From positions 1 to 34,678 of the forward strand of contig JAECRA010000046.1 of assembly GCA_015999985.1 (NCBI GenBank): 34,678 bases of DNA, read 5' to 3'. The position numbers were made by a program, and so were the translations under genes. The stretch comes from Comamonadaceae bacterium. GTDB taxonomy: Bacteria > Pseudomonadota > Gammaproteobacteria > Burkholderiales > Burkholderiaceae_C. Below the pieces are notes generated by a model, which did no database searches, was not told where the DNA came from, and saw only the letters and a list, made by a program, of their open reading frames with translations. This document shows positions 25,703 to 33,476 of this stretch, piece after piece (position 1 is the stretch's first letter; the number at the start of each line of letters is the position of its first letter).

Positions 25703-26274
25703 GGCTGTGGCTGGTCAGGCACGGGCAAAGTACCGCCAATGCCGGAGCCCCTGCGAGCGACCCCCTGCAAACGCCTTTGACCAGCCTGGGCCTCGAACAG
25801 GCCCGCGCAGCAGCGCTTCAAGTGGGTGTGGCGCCCGATCTTCTGGTGGCATCCCCTATGCGGCGCGCCGCCCAAACCGCAGACGCGCTGCACGCGCGCT
25901 GGCCAGAGACCTCTCGTGAGACTTGGCCCATCAGCGAATTCACTTACTTGAGCCCTCCGCGCTGCATTGGCACCACAGGGCCGCAGCGCAGCGAATGGGT
26001 TTCCGACTATTGGGACCGATGCTTGCCAGAACATGTGGATGGCGAAGGTGCTGAATCTTTCGCTGCGTTCATGTCCAGGGTCAGAGACTTTCATGACCGC
26101 GCGACAGCGCGAGGCGGTTTTATCGTCGCGGTGGGACATGGGCAGTTTTTTCGCGCCTATGCGTGGGCCCGGTCCCTGGCCTTTGCAGCGACGCCTGAGA
26201 CGATGCGGGAGTTTCGCCGCCGCGAAGTCGCAGATCCTATGCGCAATGGAGAAATTGTGAAGATCCCGTCATAA
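25690..26274 (+). CDS. Histidine phosphatase family protein (phosphoglycerate-mutase-like)
   Basis: A 194-residue phosphatase. The catalytic RHG motif is in LWLVRHGQSTAN (His11), the phosphate-pocket segment ASPMRRAAQTA follows (Arg58 region), and the second catalytic His is in VAVGHGQFFRAY (His150). The start is a GTG at 25690 with GGAGTGGAGG just upstream, overlapping the ATP-grasp stop by 13 bp, so translation is probably coupled. Phosphatases of this branch remove phosphate from sugar phosphates or similar small molecules. In this setting it may finish or balance the ATP-grasp reaction or trim a phosphorylated precursor; that is inference. Confidence 0.88.
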   Translation: MRELRLWLVRHGQSTANAGAPASDPLQTPLTSLGLEQARAAALQVGVAPDLLVASPMRRAAQTADALHARWPETSRETWPISEFTYLSPPRCIGTTGPQRSEWVSDYWDRCLPEHVDGEGAESFAAFMSRVRDFHDRATARGGFIVAVGHGQFFRAYAWARSLAFAATPETMREFRRREVADPMRNGEIVKIPS

Positions 26275-26360
26275 GAGCAGGATCTGTGACCACCTGAACG
26301 CGACCAATGTGTGAGAGCTCTGTGTTCAGGGTTTAGCGGCCAACGTCGAACGACCAACCG

Positions 26361-27383
26361 TCACCGCTCGCACTGCCGAACGACTTCCATAGGCTCTGCC
26401 ATGCCATAGCCGGTATAGCGCCCCCAATAGCGCGCTGTGGCGCGAATGTGGTCCGCGTCCATACTTGCGCTGCGAGAGACCTGGCTGTGATAGGCCGCAA
26501 TGGCATCCACCTTGGTCCCGATATGGCTGGAGATGTCGATGAACAGGTTGGGCCTGAATTCAATGGTCGACGAAGGTGCCTGGTAGCAATACACGTTGGG
26601 AATGTCGCGCGCGCCCACAATGCTTGCCAGATGCGTATTGCGATGGTCCTGATGAGCGTCATGGCGCGAATGGGTGTACACGTGTGTGGGCGAGACGGCG
26701 CGCACCACTTCCTCAATCAGGCCAATGGTTTCAAGGCCTTCGGAAATGCGTGCATCCGGAAGTTCGCCAATTTCCAGGCGAGCCCCCAGCAGCGCCGCTG
26801 CGCGCTGCGCCTCTGCGGTGCGTACCACCGCGTCACCGCCATTGGTGCCGCGGCTAAGCGTGAGGATAATCACTTCATCACCCCGGCTATGGTGCCTTGC
26901 AAGCGCGCCGCCGCAGCCGATTTCCACATCGTCGGGGTGAGCGCCGACGGCGAGAACGGTTTTGCGTTCGTTCAGCAAACGCCGGCGTGAGTCACGGGCC
27001 AGCACAAAAACCTGCTCCAGGAATTCATTTCTGGCCAGAGGCCTGAACAAAAGGCCTTCTGCCCGGTGGCGCAGTGCCCGACGCACCGCATCCATTCCTT
27101 GCTCGCGAGCGATGGCAAGAACCGGCGTGCCGTGGCCACTGAGTCGGATATCGTCGCTGAGGCCCACCACAGCCGCGGGCTTGGCGTCCATATCGGCAAC
27201 GATCAAGTCCCAGCGCTGCTTGCGCAGTTGCAAAAGACCCTCGGCGGAACTCTCGCAATGAAGGACTTCTATTTCACCTGTGCCTTCAAGCCAGGCACGT
27301 ATAAGAAGCGCTTGCTCATGGTCAGGCTCCACGAGCAGAACTTTGAAAGGGTCCAAAGTGAGGTATTGCACAGCGGGCCTCAT
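26361..27383 (-). CDS. Receiver-domain / PIG-L deacetylase fusion
   Basis: A 340-residue two-domain protein. Residues ~13-130 form a response-regulator receiver fold: acidic pair region VEPD (Glu19, Asp21) and phospho-acceptor candidate Asp64 in IVADMDA. The usual Thr/Ser after strand 4 is Ala92 and the conserved Lys is Arg114 (LLFRPL), so normal switching is doubtful. Residues ~142-330 are a PIG-L/LmbE zinc deacetylase with AVGAHPDDVEIGCGG (His149, Asp151, Asp152) and the zinc-binding HDAHQDHRNTH (His244, His247). These enzymes remove acetyl groups from N-acetyl sugars. The start is the ATG at 27383, overlapping the YaiO-like gene by 4 bp. It is cytoplasmic, so it probably acts on a precursor rather than on exported polymer. 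Confidence 0.9.
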   Translation of the reverse strand: MRPAVQYLTLDPFKVLLVEPDHEQALLIRAWLEGTGEIEVLHCESSAEGLLQLRKQRWDLIVADMDAKPAAVVGLSDDIRLSGHGTPVLAIAREQGMDAVRRALRHRAEGLLFRPLARNEFLEQVFVLARDSRRRLLNERKTVLAVGAHPDDVEIGCGGALARHHSRGDEVIILTLSRGTNGGDAVVRTAEAQRAAALLGARLEIGELPDARISEGLETIGLIEEVVRAVSPTHVYTHSRHDAHQDHRNTHLASIVGARDIPNVYCYQAPSSTIEFRPNLFIDISSHIGTKVDAIAAYHSQVSRSASMDADHIRATARYWGRYTGYGMAEPMEVVRQCER

Positions 27384-28480
27384 TTCCAGTAAAGGCGCCA
27401 ACCCAGTTCCAGCTCAGACTCTCTTTTGAAGGAGTTGTAGCGCGCGGTGACCAGCAGCGCGTTATTGCGGCCCACGGGAATGACCGCTCGGCCATGCACA
27501 TCGTTGAAATTCGGGTTGGTTCCGTGGCTGGCCCCCAGCACGAGCATGGCGCCCGCATTGTTGCGATAGAACAGGTCTGCCACCACGGCGTGAGAGTGAC
27601 CAAAATCAGGGGTATAGCCGGAGTAAAGCGTCGTTGTAAGAGCCCAAGGCCCCACCAGACTCACAGTAGCGCCGGCCTGCACCAAACGATTACCCCACCC
27701 GGGACCGAAGCTTTTGCGGACAGCACCAAAGACTTCCCAGCGCTGGTTCAATTGCTTGGACACCGAGAGCTCAAGCCGCTGCTCGGTTGGCGAGTCCTTG
27801 CGGTCCCGGTTTTCGTAGACAAGCCCCAAGCCATAGTCACCAGGGACCTGCCAGCGGTAACCCAGACGCAGCACATTCGAAGGCAGGCGTGAGGGATCGA
27901 GCTGGTTGGCCACCAACAATTCGCGGCTGTTGTGATGCAGCCCTAGTTCAAATGAATTCCTGGCGTCCAGGGCTGCTTTCAGGCTGACACCCCCACCCCA
28001 GGCAGATCCGGTTTCGTTGTGAACACGGCTTCCCACGACATCCATATGAAAGCGATGAGTGGCGTCCGTACCCGCGAGTCCTGCGGCAGCTTCTGCATTG
28101 GCTGGCTCGCGTGCCAACACCGCGTTGAAGCCATTGCGTGCGGTGTCGGTCTGGTAGTTGGCCAGCGCGATCCAGGCCATGCCATTTTGGGCGTCTATAT
28201 CCTGCGGGTCACGCTGGAGCATTTGATCGTAGATAGTCCGCGCGTCGTGCAGACGATATTGCGCGCGAGCCACGCGGGCCAGACCCAGCAAGGCGGGGCG
28301 AGAGACGGAGTCCAGCTCCAAAACTTGCTTGTAGAGATTTTCTGCGGCGTCGAAGTCGCCGGATTGTTCCAGTGTGGTGGCCCGCTCAAGCTGGGACTGG
28401 ATGGGCACTTGGGCCAGTGCCATGGGGCAAGCGCAGGAGACAAGCAGCGCGGCGAAAGCCACGCGCATCGCGGACATCAT
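27380..28480 (-). CDS. TPR protein with YaiO-type outer-membrane beta-barrel
   Basis: A 366-residue exported protein. The N terminus (MRVAFAALLVSCACPMALA) is a signal peptide; cleavage may be after ALA, or LVSC could serve as a lipobox. Residues ~27-135 are about three TPR repeats (ERATTLEQSGDFDAAENLYK, PALLGLARVARAQYRLHDAR and following). From ~140 the sequence alternates short amphipathic strands ending in an aromatic C terminus (LELGWRLYWK), as in outer-membrane barrels of the YaiO family. The start is the first ATG of MMSAMRV; the ribosome binding site is unclear. TPR plus barrel is also the layout of PgaA, the export pore for poly-N-acetylglucosamine. Translational coupling to the deacetylase supports a polysaccharide export role. 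Confidence 0.85.
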   Translation of the reverse strand: MMSAMRVAFAALLVSCACPMALAQVPIQSQLERATTLEQSGDFDAAENLYKQVLELDSVSRPALLGLARVARAQYRLHDARTIYDQMLQRDPQDIDAQNGMAWIALANYQTDTARNGFNAVLAREPANAEAAAGLAGTDATHRFHMDVVGSRVHNETGSAWGGGVSLKAALDARNSFELGLHHNSRELLVANQLDPSRLPSNVLRLGYRWQVPGDYGLGLVYENRDRKDSPTEQRLELSVSKQLNQRWEVFGAVRKSFGPGWGNRLVQAGATVSLVGPWALTTTLYSGYTPDFGHSHAVVADLFYRNNAGAMLVLGASHGTNPNFNDVHGRAVIPVGRNNALLVTARYNSFKRESELELGWRLYWK

Positions 28481-28597
28481 GATCAGTAGGGGTGGAGAAA
28501 TGGTTGTCCAACTGTAGGCCCATACCTTCAGCACCTCTTGCGCCGAAACGACAGATGCGTGAATTAGTGCCGCTTTACCGCCCGGACGAACCCGTGT

Positions 28598-28945
28598 TTA
28601 CCATCCAAGCCACAAACGCAAGGGCAAATACACCGCCATACCGACGCCAATGGTCGCGGGCAGAACCAAACTGCTGCGTCGGCGCCAGAAATAGAAGGCT
28701 GTGGCCGCAATGGCCGCCAGCACCCGCGCGTCCCGCCAGGGCGCGGTCAGCTCGCCGTCCAGCATGAAGATATCTGGGGTGATGACGGCGGCGAGCGCTG
28801 CAATAGGGGCATATTGCAAACCCCTCTGAGCCCAGTAGGGCAGCTTCCAGGGCCGCTCCGAAATGAAGAAAAAGCTGCGCGTGACCACACTGATGACCGT
28901 CAGTCCCAGAATGACCAGCAGGGTCCAGCCGTCCGTCTCAGCCAT
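28598..28945 (-). CDS. azlD: AzlD-family branched-chain amino acid transport subunit
   Basis: A 115-residue inner-membrane protein of four predicted helices (WTLLVILGLTVISVVTRSFFF, LQYAPIAALAAVITPDIFML and two more). This is the small partner of AzlC in the exporter of branched-chain amino acids known in several bacteria. I use the ATG at 28945, overlapping the azlC stop by 8 bp with GGAG upstream; an ATG five codons earlier is possible. It lies last in the fmt-azlC-azlD run, 117 bp before the YaiO-like gene. Confidence 0.9.
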   Translation of the reverse strand: MAETDGWTLLVILGLTVISVVTRSFFFISERPWKLPYWAQRGLQYAPIAALAAVITPDIFMLDGELTAPWRDARVLAAIAATAFYFWRRRSSLVLPATIGVGMAVYLPLRLWLGW

Positions 28946-29771
28946 TTTTTTGCTCTCCATCGGCTGGCGTCGTTGATGGCCGACGCGGAGGTATGCGGCT
29001 GTACGGCTCCAGCAGGAGGCAAACCGCCACGGCCACGGCGATGGCAGCCACGATGTTGAGCCGGTAAGGCAGGCCGTACACGGTTACCGCAGCGGCGCCC
29101 GCGACCACGGCAGACAATACGCGCAATCGCGTGCTGGCCAGTGAACAGGCCATGCCCAACAAGGCCAGTATGCCGGCGAACTCGAGCCCCCAGCGCGCTG
29201 GGAAAGCGTTGCCTACGAATATACCCAGCAAGCTCATACTCTGCCAGGCAGCCCAGTTGGTGATGTTGCCACCCCATAGGTAGGCCATCTGCGCGCGCTG
29301 CTGATTGTCCGTTTGTGCGGGGTGCGGGAAACGGCTGGTGAACAGGACGTAGGTGACGTCACCGGTGAAATAGCCCAGGTGCAAGCGCTTGAGCCTGGGC
29401 AGGAACATGAAGTAATCGCGCAGATGCAGGCTGAACACCACAAATCGCAGATTGACGCAAAACGCGGTGGCCAGAATCACCCAAATGGGAGCGCCGGCCG
29501 CAATCAGCGGAATGGCTGCCAATTGAGCGCTGCCGGCATACACGAGCAGCGACATCAAAACGGCCTCCGTGAGGGACATGCCAGACTTGACCATAGCCAC
29601 ACCGGTCATGAACGACCAGGCCGTCAAGCCTACGGACACCCCCGCCATTTCGCGCGCGCCGACCCAGTAGAGGGGGTGGCGTGCGATACGGGAAAAAGCA
29701 TCGACTCGGCGCGACAGCCAGGTGCCCACGCGACCGCGTGGCTTCATGCCGGGAGGCACGGGCATGGTCAT
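28938..29771 (-). CDS. azlC: AzlC-family amino acid exporter subunit
   Basis: A 277-residue inner-membrane protein. Family landmarks are [29 protein letters not shown] in the first helices, [13 protein letters not shown], and the [18 protein letters not shown] segment. The N terminus up to about residue 35 is a cytoplasmic extension rich in Arg and Pro. The ATG at 29771 overlaps the fmt stop codon by 4 bp, so it is probably translated together with fmt. Together with AzlD it should export branched-chain amino acids or analogues; the exact substrate is not readable. A link to fmt is operon position only. Confidence 0.92.
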   Translation of the reverse strand: MTMPVPPGMKPRGRVGTWLSRRVDAFSRIARHPLYWVGAREMAGVSVGLTAWSFMTGVAMVKSGMSLTEAVLMSLLVYAGSAQLAAIPLIAAGAPIWVILATAFCVNLRFVVFSLHLRDYFMFLPRLKRLHLGYFTGDVTYVLFTSRFPHPAQTDNQQRAQMAYLWGGNITNWAAWQSMSLLGIFVGNAFPARWGLEFAGILALLGMACSLASTRLRVLSAVVAGAAAVTVYGLPYRLNIVAAIAVAVAVCLLLEPYSRIPPRRPSTTPADGEQKNG

Positions 29772-30811
29772 GTTGCCATCCCACCGCCCAACAACTCCCC
29801 CACCGCGAGAGGAAAGCCACGTAGAAGATCGGCAGCGGAAAGACGCTTGCCGCCGGGGCGCTGCAACTCCGTCAGGCGAAGCACGCCGCTTCCGCACTGC
29901 ACCGCGATGCCGGTGTCGTCTACAGACAGGATTCGGCCAGCGTCTGCACTGGCTTCCACTTCAGCTTCATTGGAGTGGCTGGACGCCTGAGAACCGGCCA
30001 GGTTTGCAGCCCAGATTTTGAGCGGTGCACCGTGCGCCACCGTACCCGCACCCGGAAAAGGGTTGAAAGCACGGATTCGCCGCTCTATGGTCTCCGCCGG
30101 AAGCGACCAATCAATGGCAGCTTCCTGCTTTTCTATCTTGTGCGCATAGGTGACGCCAGCTTCTGGCTGCGGCGTGGCCGTCATGCCTTGACGAGCGGCC
30201 AACTCCAGGGCTTCGACGATAAGCCGCCCTCCGATCACCGCCAGTTTGTCGTGCAGCGTACCTGTGGTGTCGCCAGGAGCAATGAGCAGCTCTTCCTCAA
30301 GCAGCATGTCCCCGGTGTCGAGGCCGGCATCCATCTGCATGATGGTGACACCGGTTTGCTTGTCCCCCGCTTCGATCGCACGGTGGATGGGCGCGGCGCC
30401 ACGCCAGCGCGGCAGAAGGCTGGCATGGATGTTGAGGCAACCCAGCCAGGCAGTCGCACCGGCCAAGCGCCGCGCAGTGGCGCCATCCAGCACCCACTGC
30501 GGAAGGATCAAACCGTAAGCCGCCACCACCAATACATCGGCATCCGCTGCCTCCAGGGCGGTGAACGCCTCCTGAGCATCTTGCGGAAACTTGCCATCCA
30601 GCCGCAGGCTGCGCGGTTGTGCCAGGGCGATACCGTGGTCCAGAGCGAACTGTTTGACAAGCGAGGCTTGCAGCTTCATGCCTCGCCCTGCGGGCCGGTC
30701 GGGCTGCGTCAGGACGAGGGGGATGGAATAACCGGCGGCATGCAACTGGGCCAATGCCACGCTGGCAAATTCCGGCGTGCCGGCGAAGGCGACTTTCATG
30801 GGAGAAGACAT
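29768..30811 (-). CDS. fmt: Methionyl-tRNA formyltransferase
   Basis: A 347-residue enzyme that formylates initiator Met-tRNA with 10-formyl-tetrahydrofolate. The N-terminal [13 protein letters not shown] strand, the catalytic region [16 protein letters not shown] (Asn, His) with the following [17 protein letters not shown], and the C-terminal domain ([12 protein letters not shown] onward) are all present. Between these, EKQEAAIDW is the usual linker. The start at 30811 gives four residues before MKVAF; the internal ATG at 30799 is an alternative. No clear ribosome binding site is seen before either. It is downstream of def, the deformylase that reverses its effect on proteins, with a lipoprotein gene between. 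Confidence 0.96.
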   Translation of the reverse strand: MSSPMKVAFAGTPEFASVALAQLHAAGYSIPLVLTQPDRPAGRGMKLQASLVKQFALDHGIALAQPRSLRLDGKFPQDAQEAFTALEAADADVLVVAAYGLILPQWVLDGATARRLAGATAWLGCLNIHASLLPRWRGAAPIHRAIEAGDKQTGVTIMQMDAGLDTGDMLLEEELLIAPGDTTGTLHDKLAVIGGRLIVEALELAARQGMTATPQPEAGVTYAHKIEKQEAAIDWSLPAETIERRIRAFNPFPGAGTVAHGAPLKIWAANLAGSQASSHSNEAEVEASADAGRILSVDDTGIAVQCGSGVLRLTELQRPGGKRLSAADLLRGFPLAVGELLGGGMAT

Positions 30812-30835
30812 TCAAGGATCAGGAGAAGGGAGGAG

Positions 30836-30885
30836 TTAGAAGGTGTGAATGAGTCCGGCATGGGGCATTCGGTCACACCTTCTAA
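30836..30885. repeat. Perfect 13-bp inverted repeat upstream of fmt
   Basis: TTAGAAGGTGTGA (30836-30848) and TCACACCTTCTAA (30873-30885) are exact reverse complements around a 24-base loop. The structure lies 25 bp before the fmt ATG on the minus strand and has no T-run, so it is not an ordinary terminator. It could be a hairpin in the fmt leader, a transcript-processing site or a protein-binding site. Confidence 0.7.
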
Positions 30886-30945
30886 GGCCGCAGAGCAGGG
30901 TATGTTCACACTGAATTGACCCTGCTCGCTCTCAAACCGTTTTCA

Positions 30946-31515
30946 TCAAGGAGCGCGATCGTCTGGAAGAGGCTCGTCTCCGGTGCTGTAGCCACGCACC
31001 ACGCCCTGGGGATCAATATCAATGAAGAGCAAGCGCCAGGTAGGGCCTTCGGTGAAGCGCCACACCCAGATATCGCCCTTGAAATTGTGCACACGCTGAA
31101 TACGCGCTGGTTTGCCGTATTCACACAGCGCATCTTCGCGTGTCCAGCGATTGGGCTGTATGCGTTGCCCGAAAAGGCCTTCATTCATGGCCTCCTCGGC
31201 ACGTACCAGACGCCCGTGCCCGTCCAGATCGACGTTGTAGACGCTTTGGCCTGAGGGCTGCGTGGAATATTGCAGGCGCTCACCCTGGTTGGCAGCCTGC
31301 GGAGCAGACGAAGATACAGCCCCACCGGGCAGGCAGCTAATGGGTAAGGATGCCGTGGGATTGGAAAGCCCGTAACGCGCTGTTGGCTTTCCCAGGGCTT
31401 GAACTACATCGGCGCGGGGTGTGCCCGCTGGGATCTGCTCAGGACGCGTGACACACCCGGCCAGGCCGACGACCAAAAGGATCGCAGCACTGGGAGAGCG
31501 CCAGGACCAGGCCAT
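30946..31515 (-). CDS. Lipoprotein with two SmpA/OmlA-like (BamE-like) repeats
   Basis: A 189-residue predicted lipoprotein: short signal peptide with lipobox GLAGC, lipidated Cys21, mature part in the periplasm, probably at the outer membrane. Two similar segments are visible: IPAGTPRADVVQALGKPTARYGL near residue 27 and WTREDALCEYGKPARIQRV near residue 125. Each looks like the start of a SmpA/OmlA (BamE) unit, in which a helix is followed by a G-x-P turn and a strand. The ATG shares one base with the def stop codon (TGATG), so the two are probably cotranscribed. Its role is unknown; a part in envelope assembly is a guess from the fold. Confidence 0.82.
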   Translation of the reverse strand: MAWSWRSPSAAILLVVGLAGCVTRPEQIPAGTPRADVVQALGKPTARYGLSNPTASLPISCLPGGAVSSSAPQAANQGERLQYSTQPSGQSVYNVDLDGHGRLVRAEEAMNEGLFGQRIQPNRWTREDALCEYGKPARIQRVHNFKGDIWVWRFTEGPTWRLLFIDIDPQGVVRGYSTGDEPLPDDRAP

Positions 31516-32042
31516 CAGGCGTTCTCCCGGCGGTCCTGTTTGTCCAATTTATCTTGCTTGAGCAGCTTGGTTTTGATGCGGTTTTGCTTGAGGGGAGAAA
31601 GGTACTGCACGAAAACCTTGCCCATGAGGTGGTCCATTTCATGCTGAATGCAGACTGCAAGCAGATCATCGGCTTCGATTTCGCGCGAGCGCCCTTCCGC
31701 GTCCAGAGCCCTGACCTTGACGCGCGCGGCGCGCTCGACGCCGTCATAAATACCGGGCACGGAGAGACAGCCTTCGTCACCTTTGAGCAGCTCTTCACTG
31801 GACCAGACGATTTCAGGATTGATGAGCACCATGGGGGCGTTGCGCTCTTCCGATACGTCAATCACGATGAGGCGCTCGTGCACGTCCACCTGTGTAGCGG
31901 CCAGGCCAATGCCCTTGGCTTCGTACATGGTATCGAACATGTCGGTGATCAAGGCCCGGATGCGCGCATCAACGGCCTGCACTGGTTTGGCAACCTTGTG
32001 CAGACGCGCATCGGGATAGCGGAGAATGGAGAGCTGAGCCAT
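31515..32042 (-). CDS. def: Peptide deformylase
   Basis: A 175-residue metalloenzyme removing the formyl group from nascent proteins. All three motifs are intact: GIGLAATQ (44-51), EGCLS with metal ligand Cys92, and QHEMDHLMG with ligands His134 and His138 and catalytic Glu135. The ATG at 32042 gives the common start [11 protein letters not shown]; the open frame has a TTG two codons earlier. The C-terminal tail is rich in Lys and Asp. It is divergent from the LysM gene with a 135-bp gap and leads a minus-strand run ending in fmt, azlC and azlD. Confidence 0.97.
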   Translation of the reverse strand: MAQLSILRYPDARLHKVAKPVQAVDARIRALITDMFDTMYEAKGIGLAATQVDVHERLIVIDVSEERNAPMVLINPEIVWSSEELLKGDEGCLSVPGIYDGVERAARVKVRALDAEGRSREIEADDLLAVCIQHEMDHLMGKVFVQYLSPLKQNRIKTKLLKQDKLDKQDRRENA

Positions 32043-32177
32043 GTGCAATGCAAATGAAGATGTAGCTATTTTCGCTATTTTTCAACTTCCGCGCTGGCGA
32101 CCTTGTCCTTTTTCGTTGCTTGAACAAGGACTTGAGTGCAAAAATGTGCAGTGCTTTGTGAAGTGTAGGCCTAAATA

Positions 32178-33476
32178 ATGAAAATCAGCTCTAAACCAGG
32201 CCTCGGCCTAAGCAGCGCATTGGCCTTGAGTGGGCTGGCCCTGTTGCCTGTAGCCGAGGTCATGGCCCAGCAAACGCCTCGCTTTCCCGTGACGGCGGAG
32301 CAGCGCAATATGGCGACACAGGTGGCGCAGGCCGGTGTGCCGCTCACCGAACTGGCCGCCGATGCCCCCGAAGAGTACACCGTTCGCCGTGGCGACACGC
32401 TGTGGGGCATATCTCGCCAATTTCTCCGTTCACCATGGCGCTGGCCTGCCCTGTGGGGAATGAACCTTCAGGAAATTCGCAACCCCCACCTGATTTACCC
32501 AGGCCAGCAGCTCTACCTGGATCGCTCAGGCGGTCTGGCGCGACTGCGTGTGCGTGGCGCCCAGGATGCCAACGAGGTACCCACAGTACGCGTGTCTCCC
32601 CGCAACCGTATCGAAGTGCTGGGTGGCGGTCCATTGCCGACCTTGCAGCCTCACCTGATTGAGCCGTTTCTTTCAGAGCCTCTGGTGGCGGATAACGAAA
32701 CGTTCGAACGCGCAGCGCGCATCGTCGCCACGAATAACGAGCGCCGCGTGCTGCTGGCCAAAGGTGACCGCGCTTACGCGCGCGGCCCTGCGGACGCGCC
32801 TATGCTGCTGGCGCCAGGCCTGCCCACGCGCTACCGCATCTTCCGTGATGCCAAGCCTCTGACAGACCCTGATTCAGGTGAAATTCTGGGCTATGAGGGC
32901 CAGTACATGGGCAGCGCCGAACTGGTGCGCGGCGAAAGTGAAGTTGCAGAAGTGATCCCCACCCGTGTGGACGCGCCGCCGCCTCCTCCTGCCGGTCCTG
33001 CTGCGGGCGAACAAGTGCCTGAGGCCATGGTCAACAAGACACCGGACACATTCCCAGTACCTGCGACCATCACCATCCTGACCAACAAGGAGGAAATGCG
33101 TGCGGGTGATAGGCTGCTGCCCGAGCCGGCCCGTGATTTCCGCAACTACGCCCCCCATGCGCCTTCCGTACCGGTCGACGCCCGCGTCGTGTCCGTCTAT
33201 GGCAGCGCGGTGCGCTATGCGGCGCAGAACCAGGTGGTGGTGATCAACAAAGGACTGCGCGACGGCATAGAGAACGGCCATGTGCTGTCCCTGCTGTCCT
33301 CCGGCGCACGCATGCTGGACAAGACGCTCCAGGAACGTGGCGAAATGATTCAGTTGCCAGATGAGCGCAACGGCGTTGCGCTGGTTTTCCTGCCGTTTGA
33401 GCGCGTGTCTTACGCCTTGGTGATGGAGATCGAGGACCCTGTGCAGGTGGGTGACAAGTTGGTCAATCCACGCTGA
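32178..33476 (+). CDS. LysM-domain exported protein
   Basis: A 432-residue protein with a signal peptide (GLGLSSALALSGLALLPVAEVMA, cleavage before QQTP). A single LysM domain follows at about 66-115 (EYTVRRGDTLWGISRQFL ... HLIYPGQQLYL), so it should bind peptidoglycan. The remainder has no domain I recognise; it is Pro-rich around residue 275 (PPPPPAGPAAGE) and has strand-rich parts such as YAAQNQVVVINKGLRDGIENG. This gene beside dprA and opposite def is a layout I recall from Burkholderiales. It ends one base before the dprA ATG (TGA ATG), so the two are probably cotranscribed. Its role in cell envelope biology is undefined. Confidence 0.9.
   Translation: MKISSKPGLGLSSALALSGLALLPVAEVMAQQTPRFPVTAEQRNMATQVAQAGVPLTELAADAPEEYTVRRGDTLWGISRQFLRSPWRWPALWGMNLQEIRNPHLIYPGQQLYLDRSGGLARLRVRGAQDANEVPTVRVSPRNRIEVLGGGPLPTLQPHLIEPFLSEPLVADNETFERAARIVATNNERRVLLAKGDRAYARGPADAPMLLAPGLPTRYRIFRDAKPLTDPDSGEILGYEGQYMGSAELVRGESEVAEVIPTRVDAPPPPPAGPAAGEQVPEAMVNKTPDTFPVPATITILTNKEEMRAGDRLLPEPARDFRNYAPHAPSVPVDARVVSVYGSAVRYAAQNQVVVINKGLRDGIENGHVLSLLSSGARMLDKTLQERGEMIQLPDERNGVALVFLPFERVSYALVMEIEDPVQVGDKLVNPR

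Noticed and set aside
28481-28597. Extension of the YaiO-like gene to a GTG at 28534
   Set aside because: The extra residues (LKVWAYSWTTISPP) would spoil the signal peptide; the ATG cluster near 28480 gives a normal one.
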